From Salinicoccus hispanicus (GTDB lineage: Bacteria > Bacillota > Bacilli > Staphylococcales > Salinicoccaceae): a stretch of DNA of 64,000 nucleotides. Where the stretch lies: NCBI RefSeq assembly GCF_009831115.1, contig NZ_WUUK01000002.1:248001-312000 (forward strand), in the 5' to 3' direction. This document shows, in pieces, positions 28,309 through 37,605 of the stretch. The notes beneath the pieces were generated by a model. That model did no database searches. It was not told where the DNA came from and saw only the letters and a list, made by a program, of their open reading frames with translations. Numbering within the stretch: the first letter of the stretch is position 1; each line of letters opens with the position of its first letter. The translations under genes were made by a program, and so were the position numbers.

Positions 28309-28339
28309 TTAGGAGTAGGTACTAATAACAAACTATAAT
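28309..28339 (+). promoter_or_regulatory. FapR operator and promoter of fabI
   Basis: TTAGGAGTAGGTACTAA (28309-28325) matches the FapR operator, with a perfect right half AGGTACTAA. A TATAAT -10 box follows at 28334-28339, so the operator covers the -35/spacer region. Pairs with the fabHF operator at 12950. Confidence 0.75.
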
Positions 28340-28389
28340 TGTGAGTGCACACTGTGGCACGCAATGAGTTGAAAAGGGAGTATATACTT

Positions 28390-29157
28390 ATGAATCTCGA
28401 AGGTAAAACTTTTGTCATCATGGGTGTTGCCAACAAGCGCAGTATCGCTTGGGGCGCAGCACGCGCACTCGACCAGTTGGGTGCAAAACTGGTGTTTACG
28501 ATTCTGAATGAGCGTTTCAGACGTGAACTGGATAAACTCCTCGGGGAACTTGAAGGCAACCACGACATCATCGTTGAATGTGATGTAACAAATGATGAGC
28601 AGGTTGAAGCTTCATTCAAGGAAATCGGTGAAAAGACGGGCGGTATCGATGGCGTGCTTCACGCGATTGCATTCGCCGGCAAGGACGAACTGCAGGGCGG
28701 CTATAGCGAAACAACGAGAGAAGGGTTCAAGAATGCCCTCGATATCAGTGCCTATTCACTGGCTGTTGTTTCAAAGCATGCCAAGACAATCATGAACGAA
28801 GGCGGCAGCATCGTGACAATGACCTACCTCGGTGGCGAGCGCGCAATGCCGAACTACAACGTCATGGGCGTCGCGAAAGCAGCACTCGAGTCCAGCGTAC
28901 GCTACCTGGCACTTGATCTCGGCGAGTCCGGAATCCGTGTCAATGCGGTTTCCGCAGGCCCGATCCGTACACTCAGCTCTTCAGCAGTCGGAGACTTCAA
29001 GTCGATCCTGAAGGAAATCGAAGAACGTGCGCCACTCAAGCGCAATGTCGATCAGCTTGAAGTGGGCAACACGGTTGCCTTCCTGCTGAGCGGCTTCTCA
29101 AGCGGTATCACAGGTGAAGTGCTTCACGTCGATTCCGGCTACCACATCATGGCATAA
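28390..29157 (+). CDS. fabI: Enoyl-ACP reductase FabI
   Basis: NAD(P)H-dependent last step of the elongation cycle; target of triclosan-type inhibitors. 255 residues, SDR fold with the FabI variant motif GVANKRSIAWG in the nucleotide site and the catalytic Tyr-x6-Lys in NYNVMGVAKAALE near residue 157. ATG 28390 follows AAAAGGGAG; the longer frame to 28345 has no ribosome site. Controlled by FapR. Confidence 0.97.
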   Translation: MNLEGKTFVIMGVANKRSIAWGAARALDQLGAKLVFTILNERFRRELDKLLGELEGNHDIIVECDVTNDEQVEASFKEIGEKTGGIDGVLHAIAFAGKDELQGGYSETTREGFKNALDISAYSLAVVSKHAKTIMNEGGSIVTMTYLGGERAMPNYNVMGVAKAALESSVRYLALDLGESGIRVNAVSAGPIRTLSSSAVGDFKSILKEIEERAPLKRNVDQLEVGNTVAFLLSGFSSGITGEVLHVDSGYHIMA

Positions 29158-29162
29158 TTCAC

Positions 29163-29199
29163 AAAATGCAAAGTCCAATTTTGGGCTTTGCATTTTTTT
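29163..29199 (+). terminator. Terminator of fabI
   Basis: AAATGCAAAGTCC / GGGCTTTGCATTT stem with T7. Confidence 0.9.
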
Positions 29200-29214
29200 G
29201 TCTGAAAATGGACA

Positions 29215-29253
29215 TGGAAAAACCCGTACACGTCTGTTTTGACGGTACGGGTT
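29215..29253 (-). terminator. Terminator of yjcG
   Basis: Minus-strand AACCCGTACCGTC / GACGTGTACGGGTT hairpin with a TTTTTCC tail. Confidence 0.8.
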
Positions 29254-29262
29254 CATTAATGC

Positions 29263-29775
29263 CTATCCTTCGCCGAGCCTATATGTCTCGTAGACTTGCC
29301 AGACGCCGTTTTCCAGCTGATAGAGCAGGCTGATCTTATCCAGAGTTTCCTTGTGCTGGATGCCGATCATGCTCAAGTGTCCGAAAATATCCTCATACTC
29401 CTGGGTCGTCTGTCCCTGGGCGATGGTCAGGTGCGGCACGAACGGATGTTTATTTTCACCGTGGAAGTCACCTGTGTTGAGTGCATCATGCAACGACTCG
29501 AGTGCCTCATTCTTTTCCACTTTGAAATAGATGACGAGAGAGTTCGGGGAGAAGCTGGAGACTTTTTTGATCTCGATCTCGGCCGGCGGATGCTGACGAG
29601 CGACCTCGCTCAAGTATTTTGCAATCTCTTCCTTCTCCGACTCATCTGCTTCAAAACTCTCTTTGATCGTAATATGTGGGGGAATGAGTGCATAATGTGT
29701 ATCATATCTTTTTCTATATTGATTTACTTTATCTTGCAGTTCTTTGGACGGGAACATTGCTACTCCGAACTTCAT
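29263..29775 (-). CDS. yjcG: YjcG-type 2H phosphoesterase (2'-5' RNA ligase superfamily)
   Basis: Probable small phosphoesterase of unknown physiological substrate. 170 residues, the family length, with the two HxTx motifs: PPHITIKESF near residue 33 and VPHLTIAQG near residue 115. No membrane segment. In Bacillus and staphylococci yjcG sits beside the esterase gene yjcH, as here. Confidence 0.88.
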   Translation of the reverse strand: MKFGVAMFPSKELQDKVNQYRKRYDTHYALIPPHITIKESFEADESEKEEIAKYLSEVARQHPPAEIEIKKVSSFSPNSLVIYFKVEKNEALESLHDALNTGDFHGENKHPFVPHLTIAQGQTTQEYEDIFGHLSMIGIQHKETLDKISLLYQLENGVWQVYETYRLGEG

Positions 29776-29839
29776 CGTGATTCCTCCCTATCAATTATAT
29801 TCTTAATTATAGCAAATTTCTCACTAGTTAGCATAGTAA

Positions 29840-30565
29840 TCATCCAAGAAAATGTTTCAGGGCCGGTTCAAGCTCAGGTTTCCACGACTTCCATACGTGG
29901 CCACCGTCAAGTTCACGGTACGTATATTCAAGCGGTTCCGACGATAGATAGTCATTCAGTTTGCGGTTCGGTGTCAGGAAATCCGCCTGCTCTTTTGAAA
30001 TGGTGATGAAATCATCTTCTTCTAGTCCGATGGTATGGTACAGATCGAGATGCATCAGAGACATCTGTGACTGGAAGCGCTCGATGAAGGCATCATCCAC
30101 ATACGGACTGAATGCCAGTGCCTGTGAGAATGTAGCCGGATATGAAGCAGCGACGGAAAAGGCGAAGCTGCCTGCAAGCGAATCTCCCATCAGTGTACGG
30201 GATGTTCCGACTTTGAGCGTCGGGAAGTTCGCATCGACCCAGCTGATCAGTTCTCTTGCCACAAACGTCACGAAATCATCGTGGTGGGCACCATTCGGGC
30301 TGAAGTAGTCATTGCGCCACTCTACGCTGGGGTAGGGAACGCCGATGATGAGGGCACGTTCGATCTCTTCGTTTTTCCTCAGCTTTTCGTATATTCTCTC
30401 TACCTGGCCGTATCTGAAGAAATCCTGCGAGTCGAATGTGATGATCACCTCATGCTTGTACAGATCTGAAAAATTCTTCGGCAGATAGTACTGGATTTCA
30501 TAAGTCTCTCCGAGTGTTTCCGATTCGAAATTGATAGTGTGTATCTTTCCTGGTTCCATTTCCAT
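29840..30565 (-). CDS. yjcH: YjcH-type alpha/beta-hydrolase esterase
   Basis: Putative esterase of the Esterase D family. 241 residues. Nucleophile elbow GDSLAGSFA (Ser near residue 130), an acid candidate in the LDLYHTIGLEEDDF region, and the catalytic His in LDGGHVWKSW near residue 223. Substrate unknown. ATG 30565 is 7 nt after AAGGGGG, but that ribosome site forms the 3' arm of a 9-bp hairpin, so translation or read-through from the upstream symporter may be controlled. Confidence 0.85.
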   Translation of the reverse strand: MEMEPGKIHTINFESETLGETYEIQYYLPKNFSDLYKHEVIITFDSQDFFRYGQVERIYEKLRKNEEIERALIIGVPYPSVEWRNDYFSPNGAHHDDFVTFVARELISWVDANFPTLKVGTSRTLMGDSLAGSFAFSVAASYPATFSQALAFSPYVDDAFIERFQSQMSLMHLDLYHTIGLEEDDFITISKEQADFLTPNRKLNDYLSSEPLEYTYRELDGGHVWKSWKPELEPALKHFLG

Positions 30566-30572
30566 AAAATAA

Positions 30573-30603
30573 CCCCCTTATGGCTAGTTTACCAATAAGG
30601 GGG
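30573..30603 (-). promoter_or_regulatory. Hairpin that ends the symporter transcript or hides the yjcH ribosome site
   Basis: CCCCCTTAT / ATAAGGGGG, 9 perfect pairs, 13-nt loop, followed on the minus strand by TTATTTT and the yjcH ATG. The 3' arm contains the yjcH Shine-Dalgarno AAGGGGG. Confidence 0.65.
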
Positions 30604-30631
30604 CACCTTCGAAACATTAATTCATGATATA

Positions 30632-32191
30632 TCAGCGGTCGAGCTTTCTGACATCCGGATTGTATTCCGCTTCTTCCCTGAGACGCTGTGGATAGTCATG
30701 ATGCCAGAAGTCCGCTTCTTTGACTGTTGATGGATCCGGTGTATAGACTGCATATTTTCCGGAACCTTTCTCTTTCTTCTGACGCTCGAAGTCTCTGAGC
30801 GCTGCCAGTGCCGGTTTCTGCAGGATCAGTATGGCGATGACGTTCAGCCATGCCATGAGTCCGACCCCAAGGTCACCCATATCCCATGCCAGTCCTGCCG
30901 AACTGACTGTTCCGTAGAATACGGAGCCGATCAGGAGGACACCGAGTAGAATTTTAAGAATCGGCCAGCGGCCATGTGTCAGATAGACAAGGTTCGTTTC
31001 GGCAATATAGTAGTAGGCGAGTATCGTCGTGTAGCAGAAGAACAGCAGTGCAAATGAAATGAAGTAGGAACCGAACCCGACGAAGTTGATGTCGAAAGTA
31101 TCCTGTCCACTGAATGCTCTATCAAGACCTGCCTGTGTATAGGCAACTGTTCCACCGAAGTTCTCTTCACCACCTGGAGATACCTGATGGACACCACTGT
31201 CGACAATGAGACCTTCATTGCCGTCGGATACGTTGTACATGCCCGTCATCAGAATCATCAGTGCTGTCGCTGTACATACGAATAGTGTATCGACATATAC
31301 CGAGAATGCCTGTACAAGTCCCTGTTTTGCAGGGTGGGACACTTCAGCAGCACCTGCTGCGTGCGGTCCTGTACCCTGACCGGCTTCATTGGAGTATATG
31401 CCGCGCTGGACGCCGATTGCGATCATGGCCCCGACGATGCCGCCGAACTGCTGTTCCAGACCGAACGCACTGCGGAAGATGAGACCGAACATCGCAGGCA
31501 CTTCCTGGATATTCATGATGACCACGACGATTGCGACCCCGACGTAGATGAGTGCCATGAAAGGTACGACCGCCGAAGCAACGTTCGCGATGGAACGGAT
31601 ACCGCCGAAAATGACGAGCCCGACGAGAACAACAAGTGCAGCTCCGATGACCCAGTGCTGTACCGGGAACGAATTGGTCATGGATCCCGCGATGGAATTG
31701 GACTGGATGCCCGGAAGCAGGAATCCGGTCGCAAGAATCGTTACAAGTGCGAAGACGATGGCGTAGACTTTACCAAGTCTGCCGCCGATTCCCTTTTCTA
31801 TGTAGTAGGCTGGACCACCACGATATTGCTTATCTTCGTTCTGCTTATAGATCTGAGCAAGTGTCGATTCGACGAAGGCACTGCCTGCGCCGAGGAATGC
31901 AATGAGCCACATCCAGAAGATGGCACCCGGTCCACCGATGAAGATGGCCGTTGCGACACCGACGATGTTACCTGTACCGACACGGCCGGACAATGATACT
32001 GCGAGTGCCTGGAAGCTTGAAATCCCGACTGGTGATTTTTCCCCTTGAAACATGAGGCGGATCATTTCTTTAAAGTGTCGGATCTGGAAGAAGCGCATCC
32101 TCAAACTGAAATAAAGTCCGACGGCCAGCAGTCCATAAACAAGCGGACTACTCCACACCCATCCATTTAATACATCTACAATTCCTTGCAT
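30632..32191 (-). CDS. Alanine or glycine:cation (sodium) symporter
   Basis: Imports alanine or glycine with Na+ (AGCS family). 519 residues from ATG 32191, which is preceded by AAGGGGG; the longer frame to 32263 has no good ribosome site. Family signatures: SLSGRVGTGNIVGVATAIFIGGPGAIFWMW (residues 68-97, marks only), GGPAYYIEKGIGGRLGKVYA and YSNEAGQGTGPHAAG near residue 278. About 11 hydrophobic segments. Fits a halotolerant organism using sodium gradients. Divergent from the AI-2E family gene. Confidence 0.92.
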   Translation of the reverse strand: MQGIVDVLNGWVWSSPLVYGLLAVGLYFSLRMRFFQIRHFKEMIRLMFQGEKSPVGISSFQALAVSLSGRVGTGNIVGVATAIFIGGPGAIFWMWLIAFLGAGSAFVESTLAQIYKQNEDKQYRGGPAYYIEKGIGGRLGKVYAIVFALVTILATGFLLPGIQSNSIAGSMTNSFPVQHWVIGAALVVLVGLVIFGGIRSIANVASAVVPFMALIYVGVAIVVVIMNIQEVPAMFGLIFRSAFGLEQQFGGIVGAMIAIGVQRGIYSNEAGQGTGPHAAGAAEVSHPAKQGLVQAFSVYVDTLFVCTATALMILMTGMYNVSDGNEGLIVDSGVHQVSPGGEENFGGTVAYTQAGLDRAFSGQDTFDINFVGFGSYFISFALLFFCYTTILAYYYIAETNLVYLTHGRWPILKILLGVLLIGSVFYGTVSSAGLAWDMGDLGVGLMAWLNVIAILILQKPALAALRDFERQKKEKGSGKYAVYTPDPSTVKEADFWHHDYPQRLREEAEYNPDVRKLDR

Positions 32192-32365
32192 AGTATTTCC
32201 CCCTTTTCCCCTTTGACAGCGAGTTTTCCCCTTTTTAACGAAGATTCTGACAATATTCATCATACTTGTACTTCAATGATTTGTCCATATAAATTTAATA
32301 TCGAATGTATTTTTATGATACACTGTATACACCTTTTAAAATTGTCGGAGGAGGAGCAGTTGCAT

Positions 32366-33466
32366 ATGACAAAGAAAGTCTGGTTTCAAACCGGTATCGC
32401 AATCATCATCACACTTCTGATCATCATGCTCGTCATCCGTGTGCAGGTCATTTTCGAACCTGTCTTCACGATTGTGACGACGATATTCGTACCTCTGCTG
32501 CTCGGCGGGCTGCTGTATTATATTACCGAACCCATACAGCGTTTCCTGGAAAAAAGAAAGGCTGGCAGGCTGACCAGCATCCTGGCAGTATTCGTCATCA
32601 TACTGCTGGTGCTTACAGTACTTGCAATGATCATCGTGCCGATGGTCACGCAGCAGGTGCAGAACCTCATCGCCCGTGCACCACTGATCCAGAATGAAAT
32701 TCAAGACCTTTTCAACGTTGTACTATCCTACCGCGATCGGCTGCCGGTCGACCCGGAACAGTACATTCAGGATGCACTGGATCGGGGATCGCAGATGCTT
32801 TCCAATCTGGCAAGCAATGCATTCACCATCGTGACCAGCACTGTAAGTGTGCTCATCACGCTGATTCTTGTACCATTTTTCTTCTTCTTCATGCTCAAGG
32901 ATCATGAGAAGTTCATTCCATCCATGGTATCCCCATTCAGAGGGACCATGAAGCAGTTTCTGACTGAGATGCTTTATGATATCGACCACACGTTGCGGGC
33001 GTTCATACAAGGACAGATGCTGGTGAGCGTCATACTCTGCATCATCCTCTATATCGGATACGTAATAGTAGGACTCGAATACGCATTGCTGCTGGCGATA
33101 TTTGCACTCTTCATGAACCTGATTCCTTTCGTTGGACCATGGATTGCCTTTCTGCCTGCAGCACTGCTTGCAGTCATCCAGGATCCATACCTGCTGATCT
33201 GGGTATCACTCATCACACTGATCGCCCAGCAGATTGAAAGCAATCTGATTACACCGAATGTCATGGGTCAGACACTCAAGCTGCACCCGCTGACAGTCAT
33301 CACAGTCGTACTTGCAGCGGGGAATATTGCCGGATTCATCGGCATCCTGATTGCGATACCGACCTATGCGGTTGTAAAGACCATCATCCAGAACATGTGG
33401 AGATACCGCACCAATCTCAAGGAAACGATGTTCACCACAACAGGCGAGGGTGGACAATCACAATAG
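32366..33466 (+). CDS. AI-2E family transporter (YueF/PerM-like)
   Basis: Polytopic membrane protein of the AI-2E exporter family, which also contains Na+/H+ antiporter-like members; substrate unknown. About 366 residues: two helices, a soluble loop (QQVQNLIARAPLIQNEIQDL), then a block of six or more helices with the family pattern RAFIQGQMLVSVILCIIL and LIPFVGPWIAFLPAALLAV. ATG 32366 follows GGAGGAGGAG. Monocistronic. Confidence 0.85.
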   Translation: MTKKVWFQTGIAIIITLLIIMLVIRVQVIFEPVFTIVTTIFVPLLLGGLLYYITEPIQRFLEKRKAGRLTSILAVFVIILLVLTVLAMIIVPMVTQQVQNLIARAPLIQNEIQDLFNVVLSYRDRLPVDPEQYIQDALDRGSQMLSNLASNAFTIVTSTVSVLITLILVPFFFFFMLKDHEKFIPSMVSPFRGTMKQFLTEMLYDIDHTLRAFIQGQMLVSVILCIILYIGYVIVGLEYALLLAIFALFMNLIPFVGPWIAFLPAALLAVIQDPYLLIWVSLITLIAQQIESNLITPNVMGQTLKLHPLTVITVVLAAGNIAGFIGILIAIPTYAVVKTIIQNMWRYRTNLKETMFTTTGEGGQSQ

Positions 33467-33470
33467 ACAG

Positions 33471-33500
33471 GTGGCGGGGGAAACCCCGCTATTTTTATTG
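33471..33500 (+). terminator. Terminator of the AI-2E family gene
   Basis: TGGCGGGG / CCCCGCTA stem, GAAA tetraloop, TTTTTATT tail. Confidence 0.92.
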
Positions 33501-33587
33501 GAATGAGATGGAAGGCTATGCCGGTATTGCTTGCACAAGGTGAAAAAGGGGTATGGGTAGGAGTAGAAGATCATAGGGGATGATGCT

Positions 33588-34322
33588 ATGAAAGTCATCA
33601 TTATAGGAATGTGGAACAGTTTTCCGAAAGGAATGGAGCCGACGTCCGGCTACCTGATCCAGAAAGACGGGACTTCGATTCTGCTCGATGCAGGCAGTGG
33701 TGTAGCTGCGAGCATTCAGAAATACACTTCCATCCATGATATCGATCATATTTTCCTTTCCCACTATCATCATGATCATGCAGGAGATATCGAAGCCTTC
33801 ATGCTCGCCAGAAAGATGGCCAGACAGCTGAGACGTACCGAACGGAACCTCAAAATCTACGGACCGGAAAGCGGCACTATCGTCAAGACCATACGCCGGG
33901 CAAAGTACAGCACATTCATGCCGGTCCGTGCAACCAAGAATTATACCGTCGGACCTTTCCAGGTTGAATTCCATCGCAATGAACATCCAGTGGAAACCTA
34001 TGCCATACGTGTCACCGATAACGAGGGTGGTGTATTCGTCCATACGTCCGATTCCAGCTATCGCGGCAGTCTTGTGCGGTTTGCATTCGGTGCAGATGTG
34101 CTCGTCATCGACTGCAAACTCTACGAAGGATTCGATGGCCGTGCGGAGGGACATATGAATGCCGAATATGCGGGTCGCCTGGCATCAAAATCCGATGCCC
34201 AGATGACCATCCTCGCCAATCTGCCTCATCACGGTGAACTGGAAGTACTGCTCGACAGTGCCAAACAGCATCCAGTCAATGTAATAAAGCTGGCAGAGGC
34301 TGGAATGAAGATTGAAATCTGA
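33588..34322 (+). CDS. MBL-fold metallo-hydrolase (YhfI-like)
   Basis: Zinc-dependent hydrolase of the RNase Z/phosphonatase-like branch of metallo-beta-lactamases. 244 residues with the metal motif SHYHHDHAGD near residue 60, a second His in EFHRNEHPVETY, the Asp in FVHTSDSSY, and the terminal His in NLPHHGEL. No signal peptide, so cytosolic. It resembles B. subtilis YhfI; substrate unknown. Purine-rich ribosome site AGGGGATGAT before ATG 33588. Confidence 0.85.
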   Translation: MKVIIIGMWNSFPKGMEPTSGYLIQKDGTSILLDAGSGVAASIQKYTSIHDIDHIFLSHYHHDHAGDIEAFMLARKMARQLRRTERNLKIYGPESGTIVKTIRRAKYSTFMPVRATKNYTVGPFQVEFHRNEHPVETYAIRVTDNEGGVFVHTSDSSYRGSLVRFAFGADVLVIDCKLYEGFDGRAEGHMNAEYAGRLASKSDAQMTILANLPHHGELEVLLDSAKQHPVNVIKLAEAGMKIEI

Positions 34323-34370
34323 AAATAAGAGTCCGAACCTCGATCAAACGGGTTCGGACTCTTATTTTTG
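34323..34370. terminator. Bidirectional terminator
   Basis: AATAAGAGTCCGAACC / GGTTCGGACTCTTATT, 16 pairs (one off-centre base), A-rich before and T5 after; serves the MBL gene (+) and the ABC permease (-). Confidence 0.9.
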
Positions 34371-34408
34371 TATGGGCTATCAGATTGTGCGTGTCGTTCA
34401 GAGAGATG

Positions 34409-35971
34409 TCACCCGACATCTCTCCGTCTGAACAGCATTACTCCGGCACCCGATAATACAATCCCGATCCCTAGAATCGCCAGCCACGGCGTCCAGGCCA
34501 TCTCTTCTGACGGCATTGCTGCGAGGTGGTGGAAAGGGGTGGCCAGAAGCCATGCATCGTCGAGTCCGAGGATCAGCCCAAGATAGTTGATGAAAAATGT
34601 AAAGAGCAGATAGAACCAGACCACGAAATGCAGACGGGCACGAAGTCCGATCAGCAGCATCGACAATCCGACAAATAAGACGACGCCCGCACTGTAGTTG
34701 ATTGCGGCAATGACGTAGTCGCCAGCCGTCATATCGATGCCTTCGACCGTCATGCTTGCGCCGTACATGCCGAGCAGCGCAATAAGAATACCGGCAAATC
34801 CGACGATTATGGCATACAGTCCATGACCGAGCAGCATGCGCGTGCGGCGCATCCCGGCAGACTCCAGCCATTCGAGCCGGCCGTGCTTCTCTTCACGCAG
34901 TATACGGCCTGAGACCATCAATGCCGGTATTACACCGATGACGGATGTGATCATGATGAGGACGCTGATGAACTGTCCGATGGGATCCTCGCCCGAAGCG
35001 GCCATACTGTCGGCAAGAAACGCATTTTCATTGATGAAGGCATCAAGATCACCGAATATCGAACCATATGAAGCACCAATCAGCATCATACCGATGAGCC
35101 AGCTCGCTGTGAGCACTTTCATGCTGCCGATCATCAGACGAGGGTAGGAGCCGATGGTCCGCGGCTTTTTATTCAGATTCATACTGAAATATGCATCCCC
35201 GAGATCTCTCCTGGAGAATAAAACCCAGGCGAGCCCGATTAAAACGACGATCAGCAGAAACGGCAGCAGCCATACTGCTTCGTTGGAAGCGAACGGTTCG
35301 AGCCGTGTCAGCCAGTTGTACGGCGATACGACAGACATTTCAGGGCTTACGACGTCAGTGATGGCACGGTACAGGTAGAGCAGCAGCAGGATGGCGAGTG
35401 CCATGCCGAATGTCCATTCCGAACTGGGAAGGAGCTGGGCAAACACGAGTGTCAGTGTGTAGAACATCAGACCGAACAGGCTCGTGCCCGCGGCATAGAG
35501 CGTACACCCTACGAGTGTAAAAGAGTCATCCGGAGACAAGTATGTCCCGAGGAAGATGACGATTCCGAGCAGTACATTCATGCCGGTGCCGAGCAAAAGC
35601 TGTGTCATGAAAATCGTCTGTCGTGTGATACCGGCACTGTTGACGTATTCGACCAGACCCTGGTCTTCCATTCTACGGCTCGCGGCATTGGCGATCATGA
35701 TGCCGAACAGCCCATGGATGATCGCCATGAAAACGAGCATTTCATGGCTGAACATCACAGCAATCGTATAGGCACCTTCCGGTACAGGGCCGATCATGGC
35801 AATCAGTGCAGGGTTATCGAGTGTCTGCCGAAGCACCTCCCGTTCCTGTTCACTGCTGTACAATCCTTCGAATGCAAAGGGCACAATCAGTGTGAGTGCA
35901 CTGATGCCGACAATCCAGAGCAGCACACGGAGCCATACGTCCCGAAGCGTCAGGCCGATGAAGGCGTTCAT
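34409..35971 (-). CDS. ABC-2 type exporter permease
   Basis: Membrane subunit of an exporter, 520 residues with two similar halves of about six membrane helices each. It overlaps the ATPase gene by 4 nt and shares its operon with a TetR regulator. This permease-ATPase-TetR layout is typical of drug or polyketide efflux systems (similar to TipA/YhcG or tetronasin-type transporters). Substrate unknown. Confidence 0.85.
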   Translation of the reverse strand: MNAFIGLTLRDVWLRVLLWIVGISALTLIVPFAFEGLYSSEQEREVLRQTLDNPALIAMIGPVPEGAYTIAVMFSHEMLVFMAIIHGLFGIMIANAASRRMEDQGLVEYVNSAGITRQTIFMTQLLLGTGMNVLLGIVIFLGTYLSPDDSFTLVGCTLYAAGTSLFGLMFYTLTLVFAQLLPSSEWTFGMALAILLLLYLYRAITDVVSPEMSVVSPYNWLTRLEPFASNEAVWLLPFLLIVVLIGLAWVLFSRRDLGDAYFSMNLNKKPRTIGSYPRLMIGSMKVLTASWLIGMMLIGASYGSIFGDLDAFINENAFLADSMAASGEDPIGQFISVLIMITSVIGVIPALMVSGRILREEKHGRLEWLESAGMRRTRMLLGHGLYAIIVGFAGILIALLGMYGASMTVEGIDMTAGDYVIAAINYSAGVVLFVGLSMLLIGLRARLHFVVWFYLLFTFFINYLGLILGLDDAWLLATPFHHLAAMPSEEMAWTPWLAILGIGIVLSGAGVMLFRRRDVG

Positions 35972-36858
35972 GACGGCACACTGCCATCTTCATAGTAGCG
36001 CATGAAGATATCCTCGAGCCTTGGCGGCAGTGTTTCCAAATGATGCGGCTGATGGAGTGCGAGCGCCTCCAGGAATTCACCGACTGAATCATTGTCGATG
36101 CGCATATGTGTCCCGTCCCCGGTCTCCTCATAATCGTGGACATAAGGCAGTTTCTGCATTTCGGCAAGATTCTGCCCGGCTTTCACAATATACTCGGTTC
36201 GTGTAATATGGCGCAGTGTTTCAAGCGGTCCGGTCTCGATGATTCTGCCTTCACGGATGATGGCGATGCGGTCGGCCAGTTTTTCGACTTCGGAGAGGAT
36301 ATGGCTCGACAGCAGAATGCTGCGTCCCTCCGCTTTTGCTGAAGAGAGCTGCTCGTGGAAGGTGCGCTCCATCAGTGGATCGAGGCCGGAAGTCGGCTCG
36401 TCGAAGATGAGCAGGCGGGCATCCGACAAAAAGGCGCAGATCAGCGCAACCTTCTGACGATTCCCCTTGGAGTAGGTCTTGCATTTCTTTTTGGAATCAA
36501 GGCGGAACTGCGCAATCAGATGATCCTTCCTGGCCGTATCGGTATAGCCTCTCACTTCCATGAAGAAGCGGATGACCTCCTCACCTGTCAGATTGCCCCA
36601 CAGGTTTACATCTCCAGGCACGTAGGCGATGTTCTGCTTGTAATGGCGGTTGCCGGCAACCGTCTTCCCATCCATCAGGATTTCACCTGAATCCGGAGCG
36701 AGCGCACCGATGATCATGCGCAGGGTGGTCGATTTCCCTGCACCGTTCGGACCGATGAAACCGAAGACCTCACCTGCCTCGAGCTCGAATGAAATATCCT
36801 GTGCAGCAACTGTCTTTCCGAATGTTTTCGTCAAACCTTTCAGTTCAAGCACTGTCAT
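35968..36858 (-). CDS. ABC exporter ATP-binding protein
   Basis: ATPase partner of the downstream permease. 296 residues. Walker A GPNGAGKST (near residue 40), signature YSKGNRQKVALICAFLSD, with YSKGN in place of LSGGQ as in many ABC-2 exporters, Walker B RLLIFDEPTSGLDP and the H-loop LLSSHILSEVE. It overlaps both neighbours by 4 nt, so the three genes are translationally coupled. Confidence 0.92.
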   Translation of the reverse strand: MTVLELKGLTKTFGKTVAAQDISFELEAGEVFGFIGPNGAGKSTTLRMIIGALAPDSGEILMDGKTVAGNRHYKQNIAYVPGDVNLWGNLTGEEVIRFFMEVRGYTDTARKDHLIAQFRLDSKKKCKTYSKGNRQKVALICAFLSDARLLIFDEPTSGLDPLMERTFHEQLSSAKAEGRSILLSSHILSEVEKLADRIAIIREGRIIETGPLETLRHITRTEYIVKAGQNLAEMQKLPYVHDYEETGDGTHMRIDNDSVGEFLEALALHQPHHLETLPPRLEDIFMRYYEDGSVPS

Positions 36859-37484
36859 TGTCCTGCCTCCTTATAGTAGAGCTTGCGCATTGTGTCGAGA
36901 TAGCCGCCGAACTGCTCGAAGTAGGTATCGACCTGATCAAAATCGATGCCCTCCTTTTCGAAGTACTGCTCCATCTCCTTGATATAGCCTTCGAATGTCC
37001 AGCCGATCATCTTCATCGCCGTCTCCCGGTCGATATCCGTACGGAACAGTGTCATATCGACATTGTCATACATTGCCCGAAGACTCCATTCCCGCAGTTT
37101 TTGCATCTTCGACTGGTATGCCTCGAGCAGCCCTTCGGCATAGTACATATGCGTCACAAACCGGGCAATTTCCGGATGCTGCGTAAAATAGACATGCTTG
37201 ATCCGGGAGAGTCGGGCCAGCCGTTCGATGAAGCCTTCCGCTTCTGTCATGAACCTCCCCAGCAGATGCGTGGTGAAGTGATCATAGGCGAATTCGGCCG
37301 TGCTCAGATAAAGCGCTTCCTTATTTTCGAAATAGTAGTAGAGCAGCCCTTTGCTGATGCCTGCGGCGCCGACAATGCGATTGGTTGAAGCGGCTTTGTA
37401 GCCGTGCTCCGAAAACTCTGCCATGGCGGTGGTCAGAATATGATACTGCTGACTGTCAGCCAGATTTCTAAACGGTGTTTTCAT
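36855..37484 (-). CDS. TetR family repressor of the ABC exporter
   Basis: Probable autorepressor. 209 residues with the N-terminal helix-turn-helix AMAEFSEHGYKAASTNRIVGAAGISKGLLYYYF (residues 20-52, marks only) and a divergent ligand-binding domain. First gene of the operon. Two inverted repeats TGACCA-N3-TGGTCA flank and overlap its promoter, the natural operator candidates. Confidence 0.9.
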   Translation of the reverse strand: MKTPFRNLADSQQYHILTTAMAEFSEHGYKAASTNRIVGAAGISKGLLYYYFENKEALYLSTAEFAYDHFTTHLLGRFMTEAEGFIERLARLSRIKHVYFTQHPEIARFVTHMYYAEGLLEAYQSKMQKLREWSLRAMYDNVDMTLFRTDIDRETAMKMIGWTFEGYIKEMEQYFEKEGIDFDQVDTYFEQFGGYLDTMRKLYYKEAGQ

Positions 37485-37501
37485 ACTTTCCTCCTTTTAA
37501 C

Positions 37502-37550
37502 TGACCACACTGGTCAATTTAATTCTAGTCCTATTGACCAGCATGGTCAA
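37502..37550 (-). promoter_or_regulatory. Promoter and twin operators of the TetR-ABC operon
   Basis: Minus-strand promoter TTGACC (37550-37545), 17 nt, TAGAAT (37527-37522). Two identical-arm palindromes TGACCA-N3-TGGTCA sit at 37502-37516 and 37535-37549, centres 33 bp apart (about three helical turns). One covers the -35 box, the other the start region. Strong evidence for repression by the adjacent TetR protein. Confidence 0.8.
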
Positions 37551-37605
37551 TAACTTTTTACACAAATATTTCGATATATGGAGCATCACAGTAAGGAGGG
37601 CATTC

